From Dolichospermum flos-aquae CCAP 1403/13F (GTDB taxonomy: Bacteria > Cyanobacteriota > Cyanobacteriia > Cyanobacteriales > Nostocaceae): 64,000 nt of DNA. Made by a program: the position numbers and the translations under genes. The DNA lies in assembly GCF_012516395.1 (NCBI RefSeq), contig NZ_CP051206.1, positions 5,087,753 through 5,151,752 on the forward strand, given 5' to 3'. The notes beneath the pieces were generated by a model. It saw only the letters and a program-made list of their open reading frames with translations. It made no database searches and was not told the DNA's origin. Shown piece after piece: positions 26,216 through 35,668 of this stretch (positions are counted from its first letter, which is position 1; every line of letters begins with the position of its first letter).

Positions 26216-28432
26216 TCAAATAGGAAACTGATAGATAAGCACCTTACCTTGCCAATTCTCTTCGACAAATACGAGATATTCATCATTAGCACGACGGAAA
26301 GCCCGGATACCATAGGGAATATCAACCCAGCCACTTTCTTTACCAACTTCTGCACCTGGAGTCATCTTTTTCACGAGTTCTCCGGTAGCAGTTTTATAAA
26401 CAGATACTTCTGCGGTTTTTACACCCACTGCAAATACATAATCACCAGCTACACTCATGGCTGCGGTGGCAATTTTTCCTTTACCTGTGGTGTCGTAGGG
26501 AACGACGGTTCGCCATTTGGGAGTACGATTTCCCTTACTCCAATGATCAAAGCGAACAATTTCTGATCCTATGACTTTGGCATCATCAGCAAATGCCGGA
26601 TGTTCAATGGTAAAACCTGATAAATACATAGTATCTGTTTCGGGAAAATACTCAATCCTTCGCAAGTCTTTGAATGTGCTAGGAGTTTTAAGTTTTTTCA
26701 TCGAACTATAGGTATAGATGGGATTTCCTTTAGCATCTAATCCCTGTAAAGGATAATGACGAATACCATCTTCTGTTCGCAAAGTTTTCCAAACATCTCC
26801 TTTGCTATCTACCCACCACCCTCCGATATAGGGATAGTCTTGACTGCTATCATATTCATTTTTTTCAAATGCACCATTGCCATTACTATCACGCCAAATC
26901 CATTCTCCGTTTGCGGGTTGATTGGGTGGCCAGTTGCCATTAATAGATTGTTTATTCTGATCATTAGTACCAACAAACATCCCGGCAGGAATTGCAATTT
27001 TACCATCTGTTTTTGGTTGAAAACGATAAATTTGCAAAAAGCTATTGTACATATCTGTCAGGAATACAAAAGGTTTTCCTTGAATTCGGCGGACAAAAGT
27101 TCCATCTGGTGATGTATGCAGCCGTGGATCTTGAGCATATTTAAAGGGATTGACTGTGTAGGCTTTATATGTCCACTGTTTACCAGCAGGCTTGCTATAA
27201 TCCATGACATATTGTTCTTGTTTGGTGAATATATTTACACCATCTGTTTTTGGATCTGTATCTGCATTATCTACAAATATTAATCCTAGTAATTGCCATT
27301 GTATTTTTCCTGCTGGCGAAAATTTTCTTAAATCTGTTCCTGATTTATTGAAGCCATTACTATTTACATAAATATTACCTTTTGCATCTGTACCAACTCC
27401 TGTAATGCCGTAGAGTTTGGATGTTTTTATTTCTCCAGGTACACCACCAAAAATACCTTTTTTATCCCCAAAAGTATCTACACGAACCGGCTGATTATTA
27501 ATATTGTAAATTACCAATTGTTGATTAATCCCATTTTCTGCTACTAACAGTCTGCCGAGATTATCAATGGCTAATGCTGATGGTTTATCAACATCTATTA
27601 TTTCTTTTGGTAATTTTTTTCCGTCTTGAGAATAATTGACAATTTTTCCAAATTTAGCACCTTTTTGATTTTGAATAATCCACAAACTGCCTTTTTTATC
27701 AATGGTAATTTTTTCGGGACTATTAACCTTAAATTTGTTTATTTCTGCCATTGTTTCGGTATTATAAACCCGAACAATATTCTCCCCAGCATTGCTAACA
27801 AATAGGTGATTATTTATTGTTGCTATTCCTGTGACTTCATGACTTTTGCTGGTAATTAACATACTTTTATCCCAGCCATTCCCTTTCTCAAAAGGTGCAG
27901 GTTTTCCTGTTAAGTCATAACGTCTGACGCAGTACCAAGTTTGTCCTTGGGGAGGATAATCTTCTTTAGTTTGATCTACTCCACCTTGAGTCATAGAAAT
28001 ATAAATATATTTGCTATTTACTGTTATTGCTTTACCCCCTAAACGATTCCAACCATGTGTATCTTGGAGGATAAAAATTGGTTTACCATCTTTATATATT
28101 CCTGCTTCACTACCAGCTTCATCCCAAGCACTATTTGTGTAAATTGTCCCATCATCTTTGACATACATTCCTTCTATATTATTTTGTACTCGCAATTTAC
28201 CATTACCAATGGTATTTCCTAACCAAGAAGTAATATATGTAATTTCAGGAGTTTTGACTGCTTTGGATTTTTTAGTTGTGGCTAAATCCATTGTCATTCC
28301 GGCAAATGTTATAAGTAGTCCACAGGTTAAACCAAGTAAAATATTGAAAGTTATTTTTTTTCGCCAATATCTCCTCGAAAATAAGTTATGAAGATATTGA
28401 TAAAGTTTGTAGCAAGTTTTACTAATCTGCAT
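26216..28432 (-). CDS. Membrane-anchored NHL/six-bladed beta-propeller protein
   Basis: A 738-residue protein with a basic N-terminus and one hydrophobic helix at about 28-46 (FNILLGLTCGLLITFAGMT) that acts as signal or anchor. The rest is extracytoplasmic. Repeated motifs such as GIATINNHLFVSNAGENIVRVY, LAIDNLGRLLVAENGINQQLVIYN and GVGTDAKGNIYVNSNGFN are NHL/SMP-30-type propeller blades. EF-like DSNGNGAFEKNEYD suggests a calcium site. No enzymatic residues recognised; a binding or sugar-dehydrogenase-like role is possible. It is divergent from the glycosyltransferase pair with a 397-base AT-rich gap. Confidence 0.7.
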   Translation of the reverse strand: MQISKTCYKLYQYLHNLFSRRYWRKKITFNILLGLTCGLLITFAGMTMDLATTKKSKAVKTPEITYITSWLGNTIGNGKLRVQNNIEGMYVKDDGTIYTNSAWDEAGSEAGIYKDGKPIFILQDTHGWNRLGGKAITVNSKYIYISMTQGGVDQTKEDYPPQGQTWYCVRRYDLTGKPAPFEKGNGWDKSMLITSKSHEVTGIATINNHLFVSNAGENIVRVYNTETMAEINKFKVNSPEKITIDKKGSLWIIQNQKGAKFGKIVNYSQDGKKLPKEIIDVDKPSALAIDNLGRLLVAENGINQQLVIYNINNQPVRVDTFGDKKGIFGGVPGEIKTSKLYGITGVGTDAKGNIYVNSNGFNKSGTDLRKFSPAGKIQWQLLGLIFVDNADTDPKTDGVNIFTKQEQYVMDYSKPAGKQWTYKAYTVNPFKYAQDPRLHTSPDGTFVRRIQGKPFVFLTDMYNSFLQIYRFQPKTDGKIAIPAGMFVGTNDQNKQSINGNWPPNQPANGEWIWRDSNGNGAFEKNEYDSSQDYPYIGGWWVDSKGDVWKTLRTEDGIRHYPLQGLDAKGNPIYTYSSMKKLKTPSTFKDLRRIEYFPETDTMYLSGFTIEHPAFADDAKVIGSEIVRFDHWSKGNRTPKWRTVVPYDTTGKGKIATAAMSVAGDYVFAVGVKTAEVSVYKTATGELVKKMTPGAEVGKESGWVDIPYGIRAFRRANDEYLVFVEENWQGKVLIYQFPI

Positions 28433-28829
28433 AAATAATTCGGTTGCTGTAATATGCTTTTTGAATTTTTAATTTATCCCTGTGGGATAGGCTTTTAAAT
28501 TCTTACTCATAAATTAACAAATAAATTTTATCTTGCAGTTAATTTCATCAAAACTTTATCAACAATATATATTTTCAAAATAAATAAATAAATTATACTT
28601 GATACTGTTGATATTTTTACGAGTATCTATTATTTGTTATGTAAATATATTTTTTTGATGTATTTTGTTTGTGGAAATAGAATAACTTTTATATTTAAAC
28701 CGATTTTGATTCTCAGCGTCGTATTAAAAGATTATGCTGAAAATAAATTATCTTGGCATTGACAAAATAAATAAAAGCATAAATCAAAATAACTCATCTC
28801 AATTTATCTATCAAAGGGGAGATAAGTAA
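28433..28829. other. AT-rich divergent promoter region
   Basis: 397 bases between the NHL gene and the glycosyltransferases. Very AT-rich, with no gene or clear repeat. It should carry promoters for both directions. AAAGGGGAGATAAG at the right end is the ribosome site for the gene at 28830. Confidence 0.6.
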
Positions 28830-29999
28830 GTGGCAGGTAAAGATATAGAATTAAGTTTGGCATCGGCATCTATTCTAACTTTAGGTACGGGTTGGTTTCC
28901 TAACAATCCTGGAGGCTTAGAACGGTATATTTATGAACTAATTCATAAATTAGCAGCATCTCAAGACCAAGTAGAATTATGTGGAGTGGGTTTACCTCTA
29001 GATGCTAAAAATACACAGATTAAGTTGACTAATTTAGCTTGTCCAGATAGTAAAATTAGTTCTCGGTTATGGTCAATTCGTGATAATTTTCAGAAAACAA
29101 GATTAGGTAAACCTGATGCAATTAATCTCCATTTTGCATTATATAGTTTTCCAATTTTAGATATTTTACCTAAGGGAGTACCGGTTACTTTTAACTTTCA
29201 TGGGCCTTGGGCTTCAGAAAGTCAGGAGGAAGTTGTTAATAAAAAGTTGAGTGTTTGGCTAAAGGAAAAAATAATAGAACAAAGCACTTATAATCGGTGC
29301 GATCGCTTTATTGTCCTTAGTAAAGCTTTTGGTCAGATTCTCCATCAAAAATACCAAGTTCCCTGGCAGAAAATTCACATCATTCCTGGTGGAGTTGATA
29401 TTAATCATTTTCAGAATAATCTCTCGCGTCAAGAGGCTAGAATAAAACTAGGTTGGCCAACTAATCGGCCGATATTATTTACTTCCCGTCGCTTAGTTCA
29501 CCGCATGGGAATTGATAAGTTATTGCAAGCTATAGCTATGATTAAAGTGGGAATTCCTGATATTTGGTTAGCTATAGCTGGTCGTGGTCATATTCAAGCT
29601 TTACTTCAACAACAAGCTAGAGAATTAGGTTTAGAAAATAATGTGCAATTCTTAGGTTTTGTACCTGAAAATGATTTACCTGTGGCTTATCAAGCGGCTG
29701 ATTTAACTGTGATGCCAAGTCAATCTTTTGAAGGTTTTGGATTAGCTATTTTGGAATCTCTAGCCTGTGGTACTCCTGTTTTATGTACTCCTGTGGGGGG
29801 AATGCCAGAAATTTTGCAGAAATTTTCTCCAGATTTAATTACTGAGGCGATTACTGTTGAAAGTATTGCTGATAAATTAGCACAAGTTATGTTAGGAAAA
29901 CTGCCTTTACCTTCTAGGGAAGAATGTCGTAATTACACAATTAAAAATTATGATTGGACTAATATTGCTCAACAAGTTCGGCAAGTTCTCCTAGCTTAA
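28830..29999 (+). CDS. GT4-family glycosyltransferase
   Basis: A 389-residue GT-B glycosyltransferase of family 4. The GTG start at 28830 has AGGGGAGA about 8 bases before it. The N-terminal half has the GGLERYIYEL acceptor-side motif. The C-terminal half has the nucleotide-sugar signatures IIPGGVDINHF, FTSRRLVHRMGIDKLLQA and SFEGFGLAILESLACGTPVL (with the EX7E motif). It transfers a sugar from an NDP donor to a lipid-linked or polysaccharide acceptor, on the cytoplasmic face. A second GT4 gene follows after 18 bases, so the two form an operon, probably for exopolysaccharide or glycolipid synthesis. Confidence 0.88.
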   Translation: MAGKDIELSLASASILTLGTGWFPNNPGGLERYIYELIHKLAASQDQVELCGVGLPLDAKNTQIKLTNLACPDSKISSRLWSIRDNFQKTRLGKPDAINLHFALYSFPILDILPKGVPVTFNFHGPWASESQEEVVNKKLSVWLKEKIIEQSTYNRCDRFIVLSKAFGQILHQKYQVPWQKIHIIPGGVDINHFQNNLSRQEARIKLGWPTNRPILFTSRRLVHRMGIDKLLQAIAMIKVGIPDIWLAIAGRGHIQALLQQQARELGLENNVQFLGFVPENDLPVAYQAADLTVMPSQSFEGFGLAILESLACGTPVLCTPVGGMPEILQKFSPDLITEAITVESIADKLAQVMLGKLPLPSREECRNYTIKNYDWTNIAQQVRQVLLA

Positions 30000-30017
30000 A
30001 TTGATGATAAAAATTGT

Positions 30018-31169
30018 ATGAAAATTCTATTCTTAGACCAAAGTGGTAAACCTGGTGGTGCTGAATTATGTTTAGTTGATATTGCTAAACCTTATGGTCA
30101 AAATTCCCTGGTTGGTTTATTCGCAGATGGTGATTTTCGTAAGTTACTCGAAGAAAACCAAATTCCTGTGGAGGTTTTGACAACTCAAGCTATTAAAGTT
30201 GGTAAACAAAGTGGTTTATTTCCAGCATTAGCTAGTTTAGGGCAAATAATTCCTTTAATTAATCAGGTTGTGCAACGGGCAAAGAAATATGATTTAATTT
30301 ATGCTAATACTCAAAAGGCTTTAGTTGTCGCGGCAATAGCTAGTTTTTTCGCTCGTCGTCCTTTGGTTTATCATTTACATGATATTCTTTCTTTAGAACA
30401 TTTTAGTAAAACTAATTTGCGAGTTGCTGTTAATTTAATTAATCGTTGTGCTGCTTTGGTAATTGCTAATTCTCAAGCTAGTAAAACGGCATTTTTACAA
30501 GCTGGAGGAAAACCGGATATAGTTGAAGTTGTTTATAATGGTTTTGCTATAGAAAATTATCAAGTTGATGAATTAGAAGTTAGAAAAATCCGAGCTAATT
30601 TAGAATTAGAAGGTAAATTTGTTGTTGGACATTTTAGCCGGCTTTCTCCCTGGAAAGGACAGCATATTTTAATTGATGCTCTTTCCCAATGTCCAGAAAA
30701 TGTGGTAGTAATTTTAGTTGGTGATGCTTTATTTGGTGAACAGGAATATATTCAGGATTTACACCAAAAAGTAACTGCATTAGGGTTAGAAAATCGAGTC
30801 AATTTTTTAGGTTTTCGCTCAGATATTCCCAAATTAATGGCAATGTGTGATTTAATTACTCATACTTCCACTGCACCTGAACCTTTTGGAAGAGTTATTG
30901 TTGAAGCTATGCTGTGTGGTAAACCTGTGGTTGCGGCTCAAGCTGGTGGTGCAATAGAATTAGTGGAAGATGGAATTAATGGTTTTTTAGTCACACCTGG
31001 AGAACCTCAAGAATTAGCAAAGGTGATTCATAATTGTCTGCAAGAATCTGTAAAAACTGCGAATATTGCCAATAATGCCAGAATTAGTGCCGGTCAACGT
31101 TTTGATGTCAAAATTATTAATCAGCAGATTCAAGAATTGCTAGAATCAATAAGATCCCCGACTTCTTGA
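30018..31169 (+). CDS. GT4-family glycosyltransferase
   Basis: A 383-residue GT-B enzyme. Start motif LDQSGKPGGAELCLVDIA (acceptor side), then VVYNGFAIENYQ, VGHFSRLSPWKGQHILIDAL and APEPFGRVIVEAMLCGKPVVA with the EX7E catalytic pattern. It is the second gene of the pair. Its last codons (RSPTS, then stop) are formed by a 33-base palindromic dispersed repeat, so the original C-terminus was probably slightly different. The same repeat may serve as the operon terminator. Confidence 0.88.
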   Translation: MKILFLDQSGKPGGAELCLVDIAKPYGQNSLVGLFADGDFRKLLEENQIPVEVLTTQAIKVGKQSGLFPALASLGQIIPLINQVVQRAKKYDLIYANTQKALVVAAIASFFARRPLVYHLHDILSLEHFSKTNLRVAVNLINRCAALVIANSQASKTAFLQAGGKPDIVEVVYNGFAIENYQVDELEVRKIRANLELEGKFVVGHFSRLSPWKGQHILIDALSQCPENVVVILVGDALFGEQEYIQDLHQKVTALGLENRVNFLGFRSDIPKLMAMCDLITHTSTAPEPFGRVIVEAMLCGKPVVAAQAGGAIELVEDGINGFLVTPGEPQELAKVIHNCLQESVKTANIANNARISAGQRFDVKIINQQIQELLESIRSPTS

Positions 31170-31199
31170 AGAAGTCGGGGATCTGGAAGTCGGGGATCT
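31152..31199. repeat. Palindromic dispersed repeat overlapping a gene end
   Basis: AGATCCCCGACTTCTT pairs with AAGAAGTCGGGGATCT (31152-31184), a perfect long palindrome, followed by an extra half-copy to 31199. It contains the stop codon of the glycosyltransferase at 30018. A nearly identical copy lies at 43053-43087. Confidence 0.85.
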
Positions 31200-31285
31200 G
31201 GGTCTTGGGAAACAATGTATAATATGTAATGTATGGGTGGAGAAATCCCACCTTTACAAATTAATAAATTTTAAAGTGAATTCTC

Positions 31286-32560
31286 GTGGCACAAGTTGTA
31301 TTAGAAAACGTTTATAAAAGTTTTCCCTCTCGCGGTGGGGAAGGTGCAAAAACGCAACCAGACGGTACTGATGGTGTAAGTGTCTTGAGACGGATTAATT
31401 TAACCATTGCTGATGGTGAATTTATGGTGCTGGTGGGACCATCTGGCTGCGGTAAAAGTACCCTGCTGAGGTTAATCGCTGGGCTGGAGGTAATGACTGG
31501 TGGTAACATTTCGGTAGGAGATAGCGCTAGTGCGCCCGCAGGGCTTCGCTTGATTAATGACTTACCTCCCAAGGACAGGGATATCGCTATGGTGTTTCAA
31601 AGTTATGCACTCTATCCCCACATGACTGTATATGACAACATTGCTTTTGGCTTACGTCGTCAGTTTCCAGATCAGGAAGTTGGCAAAAAAAGACTGACTC
31701 AATGGGGCGAAAATCTACTTGTAGGGTTAACAAAAAAGTTACCTAGTGGATTACGGTATATTTCCCCAAAAGAAAGAATTGTTAATGAACGAGTCCAAAA
31801 AGTTGCGGGTTTATTACAAATTGAAACTCTGTTAAATCGTTTACCGAAACAACTTTCCGGGGGACAAAGACAACGGGTAGCATTAGGACGAGCGATCGCC
31901 CGCAATCCCCAAGTATTCTTAATGGATGAACCATTATCTAATTTGGACGCTAAACTACGAGCTGAAACCCGCAGCCAAATTGTTAAATTACAACGTCAAT
32001 TGGGAATAACGACGATTTATGTTACCCATGATCAAACTGAAGCGATGACAATGGGCGATCGCATTGCCATTATGTCAGAAGGTAAAATACAGCAAGTTGC
32101 AGCACCTTTAGAACTATATAATCGTCCTGCTAATCGCTTCGTCGCGGAATTTATCGGTTCTCCACCCATGAATTTTATCCCTGTGGAGTTTCACGCACCT
32201 TTATTAATTACCCATACTAACTTTCGCTTTACCCTTCCAGATGTGTGGGGAAGTGCGTTACAAAACTACGACGGACAAACTTTAATATTGGGTATTCGTC
32301 CAGAACATCTCAGTTTGGGTGTACCTGCTACTAAAAATTTACCAGTCAAAGTAGACTTAGCAGAAAACTTAGGAAATGACACTTTTTTAGCTGTAAAAAT
32401 TTCTGATCCTGATTTACAAAATGTAGATGGACAAACTTTACAAGTTCGAGTTCCCCCAGATAGATTTATAAAGATAAATGACCAACTTTGGTTATCATTT
32501 GTGCCTGATAAACTGCATTTTTTTGACCCCAAAACCGAGTTAGCAATATTCCAAAAATAA
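31286..32560 (+). CDS. Sugar-type ABC transporter ATPase (MalK/UgpC family)
   Basis: A 424-residue ATPase. Walker A is GPSGCGKST, the Q-loop VFQSYALYPHM, the signature LSGGQRQRVALGRAIA, Walker B FLMDEPLSNLDAKLR, and the H-loop YVTHDQTEAMTM. A C-terminal TOBE domain follows (IRPEHLSLG), as in MalK/UgpC, which energise uptake of sugars or glycerol-3-phosphate. Permease and binding-protein genes are absent nearby; in cyanobacteria such ATPases often serve several transporters. It is longer than MalK (about 370) because of an insert of about 40 residues before the signature and a short repeat-derived insert (SASAPAGLRL) at 31523-31550. Confidence 0.9.
   Translation: MAQVVLENVYKSFPSRGGEGAKTQPDGTDGVSVLRRINLTIADGEFMVLVGPSGCGKSTLLRLIAGLEVMTGGNISVGDSASAPAGLRLINDLPPKDRDIAMVFQSYALYPHMTVYDNIAFGLRRQFPDQEVGKKRLTQWGENLLVGLTKKLPSGLRYISPKERIVNERVQKVAGLLQIETLLNRLPKQLSGGQRQRVALGRAIARNPQVFLMDEPLSNLDAKLRAETRSQIVKLQRQLGITTIYVTHDQTEAMTMGDRIAIMSEGKIQQVAAPLELYNRPANRFVAEFIGSPPMNFIPVEFHAPLLITHTNFRFTLPDVWGSALQNYDGQTLILGIRPEHLSLGVPATKNLPVKVDLAENLGNDTFLAVKISDPDLQNVDGQTLQVRVPPDRFIKINDQLWLSFVPDKLHFFDPKTELAIFQK
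31523..31550. repeat. GC-rich repeat inserted in frame within the ABC ATPase gene
   Basis: AGCGCTAGTGCGCCCGCAGG and the following GCTTCGCT resemble the short GC-rich dispersed repeats of cyanobacteria (compare 54653-54681 and 15672-15690). It adds about ten residues between the conserved GGNISVGD and INDLPPKDRDIAMVF segments, where relatives have none or few. Confidence 0.6.
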
Positions 32561-32620
32561 GGGAAGAGGTAAGAGGAAATATATTTTTATTTACCAATTC
32601 TCTATTCCCTGTTCCCTATT

Positions 32621-32739
32621 TTAATGATATAAAGCACTATGGGGTAATACTCTAAAAACTTCTTCTATAGTTGTTACTCCATTCATCACTTTTTCAGCAG
32701 CAGCCATACTAAAAGAAGTAAAATTAATCGTTTTTAAAA
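32621..32739 (-). pseudogene. Remnant of the C-terminus of a PilB/GspE-type ATPase
   Basis: On the minus strand, a frame ending at 32621 reads FSMAAAEKVMNGVTTIEEVF and then RVLPHS before the stop. The GVTTIEEVFRVLP motif is the usual C-terminal end of PilB/GspE secretion ATPases. Only about 40 codons remain, bounded upstream by a stop. No other part of the ATPase is in the window, so this is a leftover of a rearrangement. Confidence 0.5.
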
Positions 32740-32839
32740 TATCTTGTCAGGATTATATCATCTTGTTACAGACTCGATTGCGAGATTAATGATATTTTAT
32801 TTTTGCACAAACTCTTTTATCCCCATCCTCATCCAAACT

Positions 32840-33478
32840 ATGACACTCAATTTATATTTACTGCGACATGGTGAAACAACTTTTAGTCAAACTGGTAATT
32901 TCTGCGGTGAAACTAATGCAGAATTGACACAAGAAGGAATGCAAATGGCATCCAGTTTTGCTGATGTTTATCAAAAATTGAACTGGTCAGCGGTTTATGT
33001 TAGTCCGATGAAGCGCACCATTGCCACTGCCAAGCCATTTTGTGATGCTATTGGGATGGAGATGCAGGTGCGGGAAGGACTCAGAGAAGGTAGTTATGGA
33101 CAATGGGAAACCAAGAGTAAATCCTTTGTTCAGGAAAATTACCCAGAAAACTATGTGAACTGGTTGACAGAACCCGCTTGGAATGCACCCATTGGTGGAG
33201 AAACTGCGGTAGATATTGCTAACCGTTCTCTGCCTGTAATTGCGGAAATTCAAGAAAAATATCCCCAAGGTAATGTTTTAGTAGTTTCCCATAAAGCCAC
33301 GATTCGGATTATGCTTTGCAGTTTGCTGGGAATTGATTTGGGACGCTATCGTTATCGGGTAAATATTTTGGTTGCTTCGGTAAGTATGGTTAAATTTGAT
33401 GTTAATGGTCCTTTGTTGGAAACATTAGGCGATCGCCATCATATACCAGATCATATTCGTTCTCGTCCAGGAACTTAA
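32840..33478 (+). CDS. Histidine phosphatase (phosphoglycerate mutase-like)
   Basis: A 212-residue protein read from the ATG at 32840, where homology begins (TLNLYLLRHGETTFSQTG). An upstream in-frame TTG would add an unconvincing extension. The catalytic motif LRHGE (His10) and the second His in VVSHKATIRIM mark the phosphoglycerate mutase/alpha-ribazole phosphatase superfamily. Substrate cannot be told; many are general phosphatases. The 3' end overlaps the convergent GH57 gene by 4 bases. Confidence 0.85.
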   Translation: MTLNLYLLRHGETTFSQTGNFCGETNAELTQEGMQMASSFADVYQKLNWSAVYVSPMKRTIATAKPFCDAIGMEMQVREGLREGSYGQWETKSKSFVQENYPENYVNWLTEPAWNAPIGGETAVDIANRSLPVIAEIQEKYPQGNVLVVSHKATIRIMLCSLLGIDLGRYRYRVNILVASVSMVKFDVNGPLLETLGDRHHIPDHIRSRPGT

Positions 33479-34959
33479 ATTGACACTCCCTGGCGGTAAA
33501 TTTCCTGAGCGTAGTCTGTCCAAGTCCCTTGTCCCCAATAACGAAAACAGCTAGTTTGTAATAAGAGATTATGTAATAGCAGTTGGCGGTATTGACTATC
33601 TTGAGTCAGATTTACACTGGATTGATCAGATAATAAATTGTCGAATTTCCCATGAAATAAATTGCTAAGTTTGTACATGGGAGATAAAACATTTTCGTAT
33701 CCTTGCACCCAACTAATATGATTTGTCCATGATGCCCCATCAATCTGAAAATTGGGGTGATTTTTCTTCAGTTCTTGAATCGCATTTTCTACAGCATCTG
33801 GTTGATAATTAGTTTCGGGAATTTGCGCCCAGATTTGATGTTGTCCACTTGCTTGACAGCTAGGAAAGTCTTCGGGTTGACAACCTGCGGCTGCTAATAA
33901 TTCTAAATATTCTGTACCGCAAACACCAACAACACCAGTTTTACCTCCTCCATTTTGCACCATATCCCCCCAAGCTTGTTGAAAACCGCCGGGAAATTCG
34001 TTCATCATCACACCACCATTTTCACCATCACCTATTTGACTAACTATGGGAGGTACGACAACATCACCTAATTTTTGTTTAGATAAAGTTTTGGCTTCAT
34101 AGTATGGCTGCATTTGGGCGACTAATTTAGTGTCTGAACCTTGGGTTTTTATCAATGCAGTAATACTAATTTCTTCTCCTTGGGAATTGCGAGCTATTAA
34201 CCGATGTGGTAAATGTTTATAATTTAAAGGCTGACCATTAATTGTTTCTACGGTATGTTCTTGCACTAATAACCAACGATAACCACATTCTTTCAAGGCT
34301 TTGATAAATGCAAACAAGGTATCTGGATGGTTTGGTAAGTGCATTTCTGGAGGGGAAAATCCTTTGATTCTTGCTAATGCTTCCCAACCAAAAATTGCCG
34401 CAAAATAATGTTGCCAAGCGATAATGTGGAGTTTAATATCTGCTATGGGGGTGGAAGGGATGACAGCATGACTCCACATAGTCCCCAACCATTCTACATA
34501 GGGCTGGTAGGTAGGATTGCAGGTGATGCGTTTAAGATTATCTAGAATATCACTTCTGCCCATTTGTACCAGTCCCCACAAAAGATTACCAGAATAATCC
34601 AACATCACACGGGGATTACAGCCTTGTGCAACTAATTCAGGAATAAAATCTCCCATGCGACTATAACAATTAGCAAAAGGGGCAGCATTGTGATTATCTC
34701 CTTCTTGCTGGTGGGCAAACATATATTGTAAATTGCTGATCAATAAACCATTATTTCCCGCTGGGATAGTGGGTTGGTGCATATGTAGAGCGATTGTAAA
34801 TACTGCATTAATATCTGCTAATTTCAGATTAGTAGTTGGTAAAAAAATAGGCTCATTGTGGTTAACTACAGTCAACACTTCTTTTTCCCAACCGCAGATA
34901 TTTGGCAAATTATCAATAATTTCGGGTAACGTAGGGAGATTATCTGGTAATTTAAACAT
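33475..34959 (-). CDS. GH57-family glycoside hydrolase-like protein
   Basis: A 494-residue protein. HMHQPT near residue 60, GNLLWGLVQMG, MWSHAVIPS and FSPPEMHLP are typical of the GH57 (beta/alpha)7 barrel, which includes alpha-amylases, 4-alpha-glucanotransferases and branching enzymes. The MNEFPGGFQQAWGDM stretch is in the region carrying the catalytic Asp. It probably acts on alpha-glucans (glycogen) in the cytoplasm; no signal peptide is visible. Exact activity cannot be assigned. Ends tail-to-tail with the histidine phosphatase. Confidence 0.82.
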   Translation of the reverse strand: MFKLPDNLPTLPEIIDNLPNICGWEKEVLTVVNHNEPIFLPTTNLKLADINAVFTIALHMHQPTIPAGNNGLLISNLQYMFAHQQEGDNHNAAPFANCYSRMGDFIPELVAQGCNPRVMLDYSGNLLWGLVQMGRSDILDNLKRITCNPTYQPYVEWLGTMWSHAVIPSTPIADIKLHIIAWQHYFAAIFGWEALARIKGFSPPEMHLPNHPDTLFAFIKALKECGYRWLLVQEHTVETINGQPLNYKHLPHRLIARNSQGEEISITALIKTQGSDTKLVAQMQPYYEAKTLSKQKLGDVVVPPIVSQIGDGENGGVMMNEFPGGFQQAWGDMVQNGGGKTGVVGVCGTEYLELLAAAGCQPEDFPSCQASGQHQIWAQIPETNYQPDAVENAIQELKKNHPNFQIDGASWTNHISWVQGYENVLSPMYKLSNLFHGKFDNLLSDQSSVNLTQDSQYRQLLLHNLLLQTSCFRYWGQGTWTDYAQEIYRQGVSI

Positions 34960-35329
34960 TTATAGCACCTCAAAAATAATGTACAACTAACAATCTTGCC
35001 CCAAAATTGAAAAATTTTGTGTTTAACTTCAATTTAAATTTAAACGAATCATAACCATACAACAAATGTTTTCATGGAAATTTCTTCTTCATTAGCTCGT
35101 ACTACTGCTTTAATTTAGAATTTCTATCATTTATGTTACAACATAATTTAAGCATTATACAAAATTTTCGGGATATATACCTAATTTTGCCGCAAATTAC
35201 AGGCTTTTGAATCTATTCCTCCCCAATAGCCAGAGCCAGAATTTCTATACATAAACTCAGTCTAAAATAAAACCTGTAGTTTCCCCGCAAGCGATCGCGA
35301 AGCGCTGTTGTGGATGGAAGCCAAGACGA
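34960..35329. other. Gene-free region upstream of GH57
   Basis: 370 bases, AT-rich, with a single GCGATCGC site in a small GC-rich repeat near 35287-35308. It should include the GH57 promoter. No gene seen. Confidence 0.55.
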
Positions 35330-35668
35330 TTAATCCTCTACTTCTGGCTCACCGATTGTCTTCTGTGCTGCATGACGAATGTGGAGAATTCTCACCGTGG
35401 GAATAGTCTGGTCTTCAAGAACCGTGAATAGAATGCGATAGGTTTGTTTTCCTTGACGGTAAAGAAGCTGGCGAATTTCTTGGGTAAAGAAGGCATCCTC
35501 ACGGGCAATTGGACAGCGTTGAGGCATTTTTTGCAAGGAGACGATTGCATTAATCAGTCCTTGATACCAGGTCTGGGCGCGTTCTCCTGTCGTAAACTGA
35601 GAAAGAATTAAGAAGGCAGCATCCGCTTCAGCTTTCGCAACACTAGAGAAATCAATATGGTACGTCAT
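35330..35668 (-). CDS. ParE/RelE-type toxin
   Basis: A 112-residue protein with the ParE/RelE superfamily pattern: N-terminal SSVAKAEADAAFLILSQF, MPQRCPIAREDAFF, then RQLLYRQGKQTYRILFTVLED and the C-terminal VRILHIRHAAQ, where the RILF...VRILHIRH strands are diagnostic. ParE toxins poison gyrase and RelE toxins cleave ribosome-bound mRNA; which applies is unclear. Its ATG overlaps the stop of the upstream antitoxin gene by 4 bases, the usual coupling for type II pairs. Confidence 0.85.
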   Translation of the reverse strand: MTYHIDFSSVAKAEADAAFLILSQFTTGERAQTWYQGLINAIVSLQKMPQRCPIAREDAFFTQEIRQLLYRQGKQTYRILFTVLEDQTIPTVRILHIRHAAQKTIGEPEVED

